This document shows positions 21,300 to 29,461 of a stretch of 64,000 nucleotides of DNA, piece by piece. The stretch is from Azospirillum melinis (GTDB lineage: Bacteria > Pseudomonadota > Alphaproteobacteria > Azospirillales > Azospirillaceae), in contig NZ_WHOS01000030.1 in NCBI RefSeq assembly GCF_013340935.1, positions 1 to 64,000 on the forward strand, in the 5' to 3' direction. The notes beneath the pieces were generated by a model that was not told where the DNA came from, ran no database searches, and saw only the letters and a list, made by a program, of their open reading frames with translations. How positions within the stretch are numbered: the first letter of the stretch is position 1; every line of letters starts with the position of its first letter. The position numbers were made by a program, and so were the translations under genes.

Positions 21300-21520
21300 G
21301 AATTTCCCTCTCCCGTCCCGGGAGAGGGAGGGGACCCGCGCCATCAGGCGTGGGGAGGGTGAGGGGTGGTGCAAGGAACCGGAAGCGCATGGCTTCGTGC
21401 CCGACCCCTCACCCTTCCCATGCTGCACATGGGCCCCTTCCCTCTCCCGGGGCTCTCAGCGGATCTTCGATCCGCCTGACGCCGTCAGCACAAACGAAGT
21501 TTGTGCGAGAGGCGGGAGAG
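21300..21520. repeat. Composite palindromic intergenic repeat
   Basis: The gap between dppB-type and dppA-type genes is filled with inverted repeats. One is a palindrome at 21306-21328 (arm CCCTCTCCCG, loop TCC). Two more are hairpins at 21459-21475 (arm GCGGATC, loop TTC) and 21488-21506 (arm GCACAAAC, loop GAA). Long, partly complementary tracts between 21345 and 21450 (GGGAGGGTGAGGGGT against ACCCCTCACCC) suggest the whole 200-bp block can fold on itself. It is related to the elements at 5331-5408 and 63241-63263. No coding potential is seen. Confidence 0.7.
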
Positions 21521-21538
21521 GGAATCATCCAACCACCC

Positions 21539-23113
21539 TCAGCCCTTCAGGTCGGTGTTCCAGAAGAACGGCCAGGGCGTCGGGGTGTAGCCGGTCAGCT
21601 TGTCGCTGCTGGCGGCGAGGTTGTAGAACTCGCCGACCTTGATGCTCGGCACCTCGCTGTAGAACAGCGACTGCAGGGTCACCCACTTCGCCTTGCGCGC
21701 CGCCGGGTCCATCTCGCGGTTGAAGGCGGCCAGCGCCTCCCGCTTGGCCGGGCTGTCCCACCAGCCGGGATAGCTGGGGTTCAGCACGGTGATCAGCGAC
21801 GGCTCCGGCACGAAGGTGTGGTAGGTGAAGAAGGCATCCCACCCCTTGTCGTCGCCGCGGCGCTGCAGCAGCGTCGCCCAGTCCAGCACCTGCAGATCGA
21901 CCTTGAAGCCGGCGAGTTCGAGCTGGGCCTGGGCCACCATGCTCATCTTGTACAGGAACTCGTACTGCACCGAGGTCATGATGCGGATCGGCTCGCCCTT
22001 GTAGCCGGCGGCCTTCAGCAGCTCCGCCGCCTTGCCGGCCGCGTGGTCGCTGTAGGGCTTGGCGCTGGCCGCATCGTAATAGGGCGTGCCCTGGGCGTAG
22101 ATCGACCCCTCCGCCTGGACGAATTCGGGGTCGCCGAAGCCGGCCAGCAGCATGTCGTTCGGCTCCAGCGCCGCCAGGACCGCCTGGCGCATCTTCGGGT
22201 TCGCCATCACGCCGGTCTTGGTGTTCATGATCATCAGCGGGAAGCCGAACGGCTTGACGATCACCGGCTTGACGCCAGCGGCACCCTTGATGCGCGGCAG
22301 GGTCTCCGCCGGCAGGCTGTCGGCGAACTGGTACTGGCCGGCCAGGACGCCCGACACGCGGGTGGCGGCGTTCGGCACCGGGACGAAGCGCACCTCGCCG
22401 ATGCTGGCCTTGCGGCTGCCGGCATAGCCGCTGGGCGTGCCGGCGGGCGAGGCGTAGGCGTCGTGGCGCACCAGCCGGATATACTGGTCGGGCTTGTGCT
22501 CCAGCAGCTTGTAGGGGCCGGTGCCGATCAGCGACTTCAAGGCACCCGGCCCGTCGATGACCGATTTCGGCACGATGGCGGCGGCGCCGTTGTTCATTGC
22601 CAAGAGCGCGGTCAGCGGCGCGAAGGGCTCTTTCAGCGCGATGACGACGGCGTCCGCACCCTTGGCGGCGATGCTCTCCACCAGCGGGGCGACGGTCTTG
22701 CCGCGCGGCGAGGCCTTGGTCCAGTGGTCGAGCGAGGCGACCACGTCGTCGGCCGTGACGGTGCTGCCGTCATGGAAGGTGACGCCGCTGCGCAGCGGGA
22801 TGGTGTAGGTCTTGCCGTCCGCCGACACCTGCGGCAGGGCCGAGGCCACCAGCGGGGCCAGCTTCCAGTCGCCGTCGAAGGTGAACAGCGTCTCGAACAT
22901 GTGCTGGGTGATGATGCTGACGAGGTCGGACGTGGTGCCGACCGGGTCCAGCGTCGGCGGCTCGCCGATGGTGGCGACCGTGACGACCGATGCGCCGCCC
23001 TGCTGGGCCTGCGCAGGGGTGGTCCAGCTTCCGAGAATTCCAGTGGAAAGCCCGCCTGCGGCCAGCGTCGTGCCGAGGGCGGTGTTGAACAGACGTCGCG
23101 TGATCCCTGTCAT
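21539..23113 (-). CDS. Peptide ABC transporter substrate-binding protein
   Basis: This family 5 solute-binding protein has 524 residues. ATG 23113 is chosen because it begins a Tat-like leader (TGITRRLFNTALGTTLAAGG) with GGGAGACGGAA just upstream; an in-frame upstream ATG would extend into the operator region. Cleavage is probable near AQA/QQG. Family marks include EPPTLDPVGTTSDL, LRSGVTFHDGSTVTADDVV and GTGPYKLLEHKP. It is the first gene of the - strand D-amino-acid operon and is divergent from the IclR regulator. A twin-arginine leader is common for this subgroup. Confidence 0.9.
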   Translation of the reverse strand: MTGITRRLFNTALGTTLAAGGLSTGILGSWTTPAQAQQGGASVVTVATIGEPPTLDPVGTTSDLVSIITQHMFETLFTFDGDWKLAPLVASALPQVSADGKTYTIPLRSGVTFHDGSTVTADDVVASLDHWTKASPRGKTVAPLVESIAAKGADAVVIALKEPFAPLTALLAMNNGAAAIVPKSVIDGPGALKSLIGTGPYKLLEHKPDQYIRLVRHDAYASPAGTPSGYAGSRKASIGEVRFVPVPNAATRVSGVLAGQYQFADSLPAETLPRIKGAAGVKPVIVKPFGFPLMIMNTKTGVMANPKMRQAVLAALEPNDMLLAGFGDPEFVQAEGSIYAQGTPYYDAASAKPYSDHAAGKAAELLKAAGYKGEPIRIMTSVQYEFLYKMSMVAQAQLELAGFKVDLQVLDWATLLQRRGDDKGWDAFFTYHTFVPEPSLITVLNPSYPGWWDSPAKREALAAFNREMDPAARKAKWVTLQSLFYSEVPSIKVGEFYNLAASSDKLTGYTPTPWPFFWNTDLKG

Positions 23114-23130
23114 TTCCGTCTCCCGAACCG

Positions 23131-23192
23131 TTTGTCCGAAATATCGGACGTCGGTCTTGTATTCCAGACAAGCGAACGGTATATCGGACAAA
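23131..23192. promoter_or_regulatory. Triple 13-bp operator motif between dppA-type and iclR genes
   Basis: Three copies of YTTGTCYGRWATA lie in the 143-bp divergent gap: TTTGTCCGAAATA at 23131-23143 on +, CTTGTCTGGAATA at 23160-23172 on -, and TTTGTCCGATATA at 23180-23192 on -. The first is part of a perfect dyad, GTCCGA/TCGGAC (23134-23149), and the middle one is part of CTTGT-N7-ACAAG (23156-23172). Their place between the regulator and the operon makes them the likely binding sites of the IclR protein, controlling both directions. Confidence 0.65.
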
Positions 23193-23256
23193 GACCGCTG
23201 GCAAGCCGAAAATCCGCGTGCTAATCGGTTGTGCGACGACCAGGGAGCGTGGATCG

Positions 23257-24057
23257 ATGAAGAGCGGCGAAGCAGCGGTGAAGCAGGCCGAGGAGAAGCA
23301 GTCTGCGGAAAAACCGACGGGCCGCGCCCGCGGCATCGACCGTGTCATCGCGCTGATGGAGCATCTGCACGACCGGCGCGCTCCCACGCGCATCGCCGAC
23401 ATCGCCCGCGACACCGGCACCCCGCGCTCGACCATGTACGAGCTGGTCAACACGCTGGTGGAGGCGCGCTGGCTGGAACTGCGCGACGGCGACGGCACGG
23501 TCTATTTCGGGCCGGCGATGCATTACTACGGCAGCGATTACCTCGACAGCGTCGACCTGATCCGCAAGGCGCGGGTGGAGGTCGCCCACATCGCCGAGAC
23601 GGTGGGGGAAACCGCGCAGTTCTGCACGCTGGACGGCGACAAGTATCTGGTCGTGCTGAATGAGCCGGGCCGGCGCATGTTCCGCATCAGCTCCGAGATC
23701 GGCATCAAGGTGCCGATCCCCTGGACGGCATCCGGCCGGCTGCTGGTCGACCACCTGGATGCCGAGGAAATCCGGCGCTTCATCCCGTCCGAGGATTTCA
23801 CCCTGCCCGACGGCCGCCGCATCGCCGAGGACGAGTTCCTGGAGGACATGCGCCGCGCCCGCACCCAGGGCTATGTCCGCACCACGGCCCTGGTCGACCG
23901 CTTCACCACCTGCCTTGCCGCCCCGGTTCGCGATCCGTCCGGCCGCTGCATCGCCACCATCTGCTTCGTCGTCCCCGCCGACACGACGGAAGAGGCGCAG
24001 CAGATGATGATCGACACGCTGAAGGCCAGTGCGGAGCGTCTGTCGCCCGGCCGTTGA
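23257..24057 (+). CDS. IclR family transcriptional regulator
   Basis: This 266-residue IclR-type regulator has a winged HTH at about residues 25-90 (RGIDRVIALMEHLHDR, RIADIARDTGTPRSTMYELVNTL) and a C-terminal GAF-like effector domain (about 100-260: GETAQFCTLDGDKYLVV, PWTASGRLLV, TTCLAAPVRDPSGRCIATICF). ATG 23257 is chosen since the preceding in-frame sequence from GTG 23218 lacks a good ribosome site. It is divergent from the peptide-importer/D-aminoacylase operon and is the natural candidate for its control; the ligand is unknown. Confidence 0.9.
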   Translation: MKSGEAAVKQAEEKQSAEKPTGRARGIDRVIALMEHLHDRRAPTRIADIARDTGTPRSTMYELVNTLVEARWLELRDGDGTVYFGPAMHYYGSDYLDSVDLIRKARVEVAHIAETVGETAQFCTLDGDKYLVVLNEPGRRMFRISSEIGIKVPIPWTASGRLLVDHLDAEEIRRFIPSEDFTLPDGRRIAEDEFLEDMRRARTQGYVRTTALVDRFTTCLAAPVRDPSGRCIATICFVVPADTTEEAQQMMIDTLKASAERLSPGR

Positions 24058-24384
24058 TGCGGGTGACGACTGGGGCGCGGATTGGGGCGCCGGGTGGTTG
24101 TCATTTGACGAGGGCACACCACATGTTTTAAATGGGGCCAGGAAACGCGCAGTAATAGCGCTGCGAAAGCCCTATAATCCCCGATAGAGCGCTGCGAAAC
24201 ATAAAGACGTATTAAGAACTGGCCGCATCGCTGTCTTTCGCAGCGCTATGCTGCAATGCGAAAGAGCGAGTACAGCAATGTGATGTCTCCTCTTTTGCGC
24301 ATGCGGGATCGTGTCAATATCTTCCTCAACAGGCCGCGACACCGGCCGCCGGAATTCAAAACCCGAAACTGAAGGAAGACCGCC
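24058..24384. other. 327-bp non-coding gap with a triplicated 12-mer
   Basis: No gene is seen here. The sequence is less GC-rich than its flanks and contains AGCGCTGCGAAA three times: 24157-24168 and 24188-24199 on +, and 24236-24247 on -. The second and third copies could pair as a 12-bp stem with a 36-base loop. A TATAAT at 24173-24178 lies between the first two copies but has no recognisable -35 at normal spacing. A TTGACG-17-TTAAAT pair near 24104-24132 could be a promoter reading through the repeats. A regulator site or a small RNA is possible. Confidence 0.5.
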
Positions 24385-24591
24385 ATGACCCCGTACGATG
24401 TCGAATCCGCCAAGTTCGCCGCCAAGTTCGCCATTGCCCGCATCGTTGTCGGCGCCATCCTGTTCGCCGCCGTCGCTGCGGTCGCCCACATGAACCCGAG
24501 CGCCATCCTGGCCGCCGACGAAGCCCGCGCCGCTGTCGCCCTGGAAATGGTCAAGACCATGCCGGTGACCGTCGCCGACGCCGCCCGTTGA
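24385..24591 (+). CDS. Small single-span membrane protein, function unknown
   Basis: This protein has 68 residues. GAAGGA lies 8 bases before the ATG, a strong ribosome site for so small a gene. One hydrophobic stretch (IARIVVGAILFAAVAAVAHM, about 17-36) would span the membrane. Flanking parts are short and mildly charged. I do not recognise a family. GC-rich codon use with strong third-position bias agrees with real coding. It stands alone behind the repeat-bearing gap. Confidence 0.6.
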   Translation: MTPYDVESAKFAAKFAIARIVVGAILFAAVAAVAHMNPSAILAADEARAAVALEMVKTMPVTVADAAR

Positions 24592-24745
24592 GCGCGTCGC
24601 GGCTCCCAAGTAATCGAAGTATAGCTTAAGCTGCGCCATATAAAAGATTCAGCACAAAACGGGAACATCTTGCTATGATCCAAGCAAGCATGCCGCGCCG
24701 GCTTGTTTGGACGAGTTGGGCGGTTCACCGTTGTGAGGTTCTTTC

Positions 24746-25705
24746 ATGGCGTTCAAACGTGTCAGCCAGACGACGTTGCCTCCCCGACGCTGGGCGTTGA
24801 AGGGGTATTACGGCGAGGGCAAGTCCACCTTCATCCTGGCCATGCAGCAGCCCACGCTGATGATCGACGCCGACGGGCGCCGGCATGAGCTGAAGGGGGA
24901 CGATCTGTATGAGTTGAGCGAGGAGGCCGCCGATCACCGCTCCGTCGAGCGCATCCAGGATCTGCTGGACGCCAACATGCCGGGATCGGACATCCGGACC
25001 ATTGCCATCGACAGCGTGACCTCGCTGATTGGCGTGTCGATTGCCCGTGCCATGCTCGACAATGCCGCCGACCGCAACAGGAACAAGAATCAGGCCTGGG
25101 TCGACAAGGCCGAGAAGATGCGCCTTCTGCAGGATGCGGTGACCGCCCATGGCAGCCACGTCCTGTGGATCTGGCACCTTGAGGACGCGCAGCTCAACGG
25201 TAAGGCCCAGATCCGCGAAACCCTGCCGGAGACCGAGCGCGAGCGGCTTTACCGCTCGCTCAACGCCTCCCTGCGCATCGTGCGCGAGGATGGCCGCCGC
25301 GGCGTTCTGGTCGAATGGTCGCGCGAGGGGCCATCGGGCATGATCGTCTGGGACGACGAGGGGTACTGGAAGGGCGTGCCGGAGCGGATCGAGGCGGCGA
25401 TTTACGGCCAGGACGGCGGAACCCGGCCGACCTCCTCCGGGGCCGTGTCTGCCGATGCAACTCCGTCCAGGCCGGCCGGCTCCAGTTGGGAGGGGGGTGC
25501 TGAAGAGGCGTCGGACGGCGTTCTGACTTTCTACAGCCCGGCGGAGGCGCTGGCCTGGGGTGTGGACCAGGGCGCCTTTCCGAGCGCCGAGGCGGCGCAG
25601 TCGGCCTACGACCAGCTCAAGGCGGACTGCAAGCCGCGCAATGCACGAGAGATGTATGCGGCCTGGATCGATTTCGTCCAGCAGCCCCAGCGCCGTCGGG
25701 CGTAA
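24746..25705 (+). CDS. RecA-like AAA ATPase of phage type (Sak4/AAA_24-like)
   Basis: This 319-residue P-loop ATPase has Walker A GYYGEGKST at about 20-28, a Walker B-like TIAIDSVTSLIG near 90 and WIWHLED near 146, resembling the minimal RecA-like recombinase core found in many phages. The C-terminal part (about 230-319) is acidic and low in complexity until an FYSPAEALAWGVDQGAF segment. No other phage recombination or structural gene is beside it. It may be a prophage relic or a domesticated gene; the family call is by motif only. Confidence 0.6.
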   Translation: MAFKRVSQTTLPPRRWALKGYYGEGKSTFILAMQQPTLMIDADGRRHELKGDDLYELSEEAADHRSVERIQDLLDANMPGSDIRTIAIDSVTSLIGVSIARAMLDNAADRNRNKNQAWVDKAEKMRLLQDAVTAHGSHVLWIWHLEDAQLNGKAQIRETLPETERERLYRSLNASLRIVREDGRRGVLVEWSREGPSGMIVWDDEGYWKGVPERIEAAIYGQDGGTRPTSSGAVSADATPSRPAGSSWEGGAEEASDGVLTFYSPAEALAWGVDQGAFPSAEAAQSAYDQLKADCKPRNAREMYAAWIDFVQQPQRRRA

Positions 25706-25760
25706 CCTTGCGGGCTCCCCCCTGTTTGCTGAGGTTCCCGGCTGACAAGGAGGAGCCCCC

Positions 25761-25955
25761 ATGTCCCGCACCACCGACCCCGCAAACGGCCAACCCGCAG
25801 CTGACCGCCAGTCCGGTCAGGCCCAGGTGCCGAAGCCGCCCTCCCGCGCGGAAGTCGAAGAGATCAGCCGCTCGCAGGAATATCTGACCGACGAGTGGAC
25901 CGGCGACGGCGGCAACAAGCCGCGGGGCGATGAGCAGGGCCGCAAGGACGGCTGA
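25761..25955 (+). CDS. Small hydrophilic protein, function unknown
   Basis: This 64-residue protein is rich in Gln, Asp, Pro and Gly and has no hydrophobic segment, so it is probably disordered. AAGGAGGAG sits 6 bases before the ATG, a near-ideal ribosome site. It follows the RecA-like ATPase by 55 bp and may share its transcript. A short helix RAEVEEISRSQEYL is the only structured part suggested. No family recognised. Confidence 0.5.
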   Translation: MSRTTDPANGQPAADRQSGQAQVPKPPSRAEVEEISRSQEYLTDEWTGDGGNKPRGDEQGRKDG

Positions 25956-25988
25956 GGCCGCCGTCCTCTTCACAGCAGTCCCACGCCA

Positions 25989-26037
25989 CCGAACGGGCTG
26001 GACACCGGAGGGATCCGACGGCGTCCAGCCCGTTCGG
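25989..26037. terminator. 15-bp perfect inverted repeat, possible terminator
   Basis: Arms CCGAACGGGCTGGAC at 25989-26003 and its exact complement at 26023-26037 enclose a 19-base loop. It lies 33 bp past the small hydrophilic gene. There is no T-run after either arm, so it may be a Rho-assisted stop, an mRNA-stabilising hairpin or a protein site. Confidence 0.45.
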
Positions 26038-26181
26038 CTGTCCGGAGGGCTCCATCGGGCCCCGAACGGCGTACATCCTCCGCCCTCAGGCTTAAGCTGT
26101 CTGAGAGATGGACGAATCCGGGAACTTGCAGTCCGCGCTCCTGTCGAAGGAAGTCCCCCTTCCTGAACCGGAGAGACTGGG

Positions 26182-27045
26182 ATGCGCAACCTCCTCACCA
26201 CCCTGCTGCTTGCAGCCGCCCTGCTTCCCACCGCAGCGGCTGCGCAGGCCGTCGGTGCAGATGATGGCGACGCCGTTTGCCGGCCGGGTGACAAGGGCTG
26301 CGCGCGGTTCGTCGGCGACGGGAAGGGCGGCGTGCCGAAACGGGGCGGTGCCAAGCAGCCGGTGATGATCGGCACGTCGGTCTTCATGCTGACCCCGTGG
26401 CAGGCCGAACGGGAGCGCCGCTGCCTCGCGCTGGCCGGCTGGGCCGAAGCGCGGGGGGAGGGGGCCGACGCCATGGCGGCCGTCATGTGGGTGGTCGCCA
26501 ACCGCGCCGCCTCGGCCGATCAGCCGTCGCTGCCCTGCCGGGTCGTCGTCGCGACCGGCCAGTTCGAACCCTTCGCGGCGGCGCCCGTCGAGCCCGCCAA
26601 CCGGAAGAAGGCCAAGGCGGTCAAGGCAAAGGGCAGGCAGGCGGAGACGGCGGCCCGGCAGGCGAAGGCCGAACAGGCGGCGCTGGCAGCCGATCCCCGT
26701 GTCGAGAACCGGCGCATCCTGACGGAGATCCGCCGTCAGGCCGCGGTGATCCGGGCGGGCGGCATGCCGTCCTGGCCGAAGCCGCGCCTCGCCCCCGACC
26801 AGGAGGCGCTGCGCACCGCGCGCGGGCTGGCCTGGAACCTGAACGACGACGACATGCCCGATCCGACCGCCCGTGCCTCGATGTTCTACAGCCCGCCGAC
26901 ACAGGCCGCGCTGCGCCGTCAGAAGCCGGACTGGGCGGAGGCGCGGCTGAAAACCGCCTCCATCGGCGGCCATTCCTTCTACCGTGCGCCGACGCCGCCG
27001 GCAGAGCGCACCATCGCCACCCTGGTGGCGGAGATTGCGGAGTAA
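26182..27045 (+). CDS. SleB-like cell wall hydrolase
   Basis: This exported protein of 287 residues has a Sec signal peptide (RNLLTTLLLAAALLPTAAAA). The hydrolase_2 (SleB lytic transglycosylase-like) core is recognisable in two blocks: LALAGWAEARGEGADAMAAV with VVANRA and GQFEPF (about 75-135), and ARGLAWNLNDDDMPDPTARASMFYSP with IGGHSFYR (about 213-275). The conserved Glu of AEARGE is the probable catalytic residue. A Lys/Ala-rich insert of about 70 residues (135-205) splits the domain, which is unusual. It likely trims peptidoglycan in the periplasm. Confidence 0.8.
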   Translation: MRNLLTTLLLAAALLPTAAAAQAVGADDGDAVCRPGDKGCARFVGDGKGGVPKRGGAKQPVMIGTSVFMLTPWQAERERRCLALAGWAEARGEGADAMAAVMWVVANRAASADQPSLPCRVVVATGQFEPFAAAPVEPANRKKAKAVKAKGRQAETAARQAKAEQAALAADPRVENRRILTEIRRQAAVIRAGGMPSWPKPRLAPDQEALRTARGLAWNLNDDDMPDPTARASMFYSPPTQAALRRQKPDWAEARLKTASIGGHSFYRAPTPPAERTIATLVAEIAE

Positions 27046-27205
27046 AGTGCCGGGATGGGCGGCCTCCGGCGGAAATGCTCGGGAGGATTTTCGGGAAGGT
27101 CCGGTTAAGTCGATGTTTTCTGTCAAGTACCGGACCCGCCGGACCAGACCGGAATTGCAGAGGTCCGGCTTGTATTTTTCATGATGCGGAAAGGCCGGCG
27201 CAGAA

Positions 27206-27219
27206 TTGCTGTAGATCAA
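27206..27219. promoter_or_regulatory. FNR/FixK-like box
   Basis: TTGCT-GTAG-ATCAA matches the TTGAT-N4-ATCAA consensus of FNR/FixK regulators at nine of ten fixed bases. It ends 62 bp before the ATG of the CBS-BON gene, a suitable place for activation under low oxygen. Confidence 0.55.
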
Positions 27220-27281
27220 TCGCTCTCGTCTGTCGACCTCCTAGGCTGTCTCCGTTCCACGACATCAAAGGGAGAGAAACG

Positions 27282-27983
27282 ATGAAAGCAATCGATCTGA
27301 TGACGCCGCGGGTCATCACCATCGGTCCGGACGCGACCGTCGCCGATGCCGCCCGGACGATGCTTGAGAACCACATCAGCGGCCTGCCGGTGGTCGATGG
27401 CTCCGGCAAGGTGGTGGGGATCATCAGCGAAGGCGACCTGCTGCGCCGGGTGGAGCTGGGGACGGAGCGTCACCGCTCCTGGTGGCTCGGTTTGGTGTCG
27501 GGCGGCACCCTGCCGGCGGAGGATTTCATCAAGTCCCATGCCCGCAAGGTCGCTGACGTGATGACCGCCCACGTCACCACGGTGGACGAGAACGCCTCGC
27601 CCGAAGAGGTCGTGCGGGTGATGGAGACCCGGCGGATCAAGCGCGTGCCGGTGGTGAGCCGGGGCGCCCTGGTCGGCATCATCAGCCGAGCCAACCTGCT
27701 GCGCGCGCTGGCCAGCGTCTCGCCGGAAACGCCGTCCGCCGCGGCGGACGACCGTGACCTGAAGGACCGGGTGACCGCCGCCGTCAAGGAACTGTCGTGG
27801 GACTCGCGCTCGCACGACGCCATCGTCGTCCGCAACGGCGTCGTCCAGCTCTGGGGTTTCGTCAGCAGCGGATCGCAGCGCGACGCGCTGCGCGTCGCGG
27901 CGGAGCGCGTCCCCGGCGTGAAGGCGGTGGAGAACAACATCCAGGTCGTCGACCCCGCCGAAAGCGGTGCCTGGGGCCTCTGA
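27282..27983 (+). CDS. CBS-pair and BON domain protein
   Basis: This 233-residue cytoplasmic protein has two CBS domains (about 1-58 and 85-145; VMTAHVTTVDENASPEEVVRVM is the second start), which bind adenosyl ligands, followed by a BON domain (about 160-225; DRVTAAVKELSW, GVVQLWGFVSSGSQRDALRVAAERVPGV). AAAGGGAGAG is 5 bases before the ATG. The upstream FNR/FixK-like box suggests microaerobic induction, as seen for many CBS proteins in alphaproteobacteria. It is probably a sensor or regulator of energy state; the partner is unknown. Confidence 0.9.
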   Translation: MKAIDLMTPRVITIGPDATVADAARTMLENHISGLPVVDGSGKVVGIISEGDLLRRVELGTERHRSWWLGLVSGGTLPAEDFIKSHARKVADVMTAHVTTVDENASPEEVVRVMETRRIKRVPVVSRGALVGIISRANLLRALASVSPETPSAAADDRDLKDRVTAAVKELSWDSRSHDAIVVRNGVVQLWGFVSSGSQRDALRVAAERVPGVKAVENNIQVVDPAESGAWGL

Positions 27984-28028
27984 TTTAGAGGGCGGGAACC
28001 TGAATGGCAGGCCGGGGAGGGCGCGCGG

Positions 28029-29324
28029 TCAGATCTTCCCCGGCAGCCGCGCTCCGACCAGATGGGTTGCCTGCGCGCCATACTCATAGACGGCCTCCTG
28101 CACCGTCCGGGCCGACAGCGTGTCGGGTGCGGTGCTGGGAAGCGGCATCTCCGCCTCCGGCAGCTTGCCGGTGATGTGCTCTGCCAGACAGCGGCCGAGC
28201 ACCGTTCCGGGGGCGATGCCGCGGCCGTTGTAGCCGCTGAAGCCGATGACGTTGCGGTCCAGCCGGTGGAAGCGCGGCAGGTTGTCCCTGGTCATGCCGA
28301 TCTGACCGTACCATTCGGATTCGAACCGCACCGGACCCAGCTGCGGGAAAAGGGCCGCCAGCGAGCGCTGCGCCCAGGCGCGGTGGACGGCGGTTCCAGT
28401 CCCGCGCAGCGCGCCGACGCTGCCGAACACCAGCCGGCCCCGGCGGTCGAAGCGGTAGGAACTCAGCACCGACCTGGTGTCCCACACCCCCTGGCGTTCC
28501 GGCAGGATGGCCTTCTGCATGGCGTCGGACAGCGGTTCCGTCGCCAGATTGAAATAGGGCAGGTGGACCTGCTCGGTGCGCAGCTGCACCCAGGGGCCAA
28601 TGCTGTAGGCGTCGGTGGCGACCACCACCCAGTCGGCGGTGACCGATCCGTTCGGCGTCTTCACCTCCCACCCGATTCTGGTTTGGGTCGCCGACTGCAC
28701 CGGGCTGCCGGTGAAGATGCGGGCCCCCGCCGCGATGGCCGCCGTCGCCAGACCGCGGGCATAGGCCAGTGGCTGGATGGTGCCGGCGCGCAGATCCAGA
28801 AGCGAGCCGGTGTAGGCCGTGGTGCCGACCTTCTCCGCCGTTTCCTTCGCGTCGAGCAGGCGGACGGGCGCACCGCGCTTCTGCCAGATATCCGCGCGCT
28901 GTTCCAGCTCGCGCAGGCCCGCCGGGCCGACGCCGCAATGGAGCGTGCCGCTGCGTTCGTCCTCGCAGGCGATGCCGTGCCTGGTGATCAGGTCGAAGAC
29001 GGCGCGCGGCGCGTTGCCCAGCAGTTCGATCAGACGCTCGCCATAGACCGGCCCCAGGGTGCTGACCAGCTGGTCGGGCATCACCCACATGCCGGCATTG
29101 ACCAGCCCGACATTGCGTCCGGCGCCGCCGAAGCCGATCTCCACCGCCTCCACCACCACGGCGCTGACGCCGCTTTCGGCCAGATGCAGCGCCGCTGACA
29201 GGCCGGTGTAGCCGGCGCCGACGATCACCACGTCAGCGCGGACGCTGTCGGACAGCGGCGCGGTCGGCGGCGCCGCCGGTGCGGTGCGTTCCCAAAGCCC
29301 GTGCGACCGCGGATCGTTCAGCAT
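28029..29324 (-). CDS. FAD-dependent amine/amino-acid oxidoreductase (DadA/PuuB-like)
   Basis: This 431-residue flavoprotein is of the DAO superfamily. An FAD-binding Rossmann motif (VVIVGAGYTGLSAALHLAE, about 32-50) follows the typical N-terminal LNDPRSHGLWERTAP, seen in gamma-glutamylputrescine oxidase-like proteins. GFGGAGRNVGLVNAG and the C-terminal GFSGYNGRGIAPGTVLG are family blocks. The ATG at 29324 is preferred over upstream codons because it precedes this motif. It is divergent from a GcvA-like LysR gene. Substrate could be a polyamine conjugate or a D-amino acid. Confidence 0.85.
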   Translation of the reverse strand: MLNDPRSHGLWERTAPAAPPTAPLSDSVRADVVIVGAGYTGLSAALHLAESGVSAVVVEAVEIGFGGAGRNVGLVNAGMWVMPDQLVSTLGPVYGERLIELLGNAPRAVFDLITRHGIACEDERSGTLHCGVGPAGLRELEQRADIWQKRGAPVRLLDAKETAEKVGTTAYTGSLLDLRAGTIQPLAYARGLATAAIAAGARIFTGSPVQSATQTRIGWEVKTPNGSVTADWVVVATDAYSIGPWVQLRTEQVHLPYFNLATEPLSDAMQKAILPERQGVWDTRSVLSSYRFDRRGRLVFGSVGALRGTGTAVHRAWAQRSLAALFPQLGPVRFESEWYGQIGMTRDNLPRFHRLDRNVIGFSGYNGRGIAPGTVLGRCLAEHITGKLPEAEMPLPSTAPDTLSARTVQEAVYEYGAQATHLVGARLPGKI

Positions 29325-29400
29325 CCCCTGAGGTCCTTTTCGCGTCTGTTCTGTGCGCCAGTCATTCCCGGTGCGAAAGATTGACTTGCCTACCCCCTTC

Positions 29401-29443
29401 TGCAAAGTGATCTTTGCTCAATCAGTCATTCCATTCCGGAATG
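29401..29443. promoter_or_regulatory. Dyad sites in the oxidoreductase/LysR gap
   Basis: Two palindromes lie in the 137-bp divergent gap: GCAAAG-TGAT-CTTTGC (29402-29417) and CATTCCGGAATG (29432-29443), the latter preceded by a direct TCATTCC repeat. The spacing from the LysR start (29462) fits LysR-type autoregulation sites. Confidence 0.45.
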
Positions 29444-29461
29444 AAATTCGCCGAGACCCCG

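Noticed and set aside
21272..23224. 650-residue + strand reading frame
   Set aside because: Antisense to the peptide-binding protein and across an intergenic repeat, with no family likeness.
24173..24178. TATAAT box
   Set aside because: No -35 element at 16-18 bp and no gene close enough to call it a promoter.
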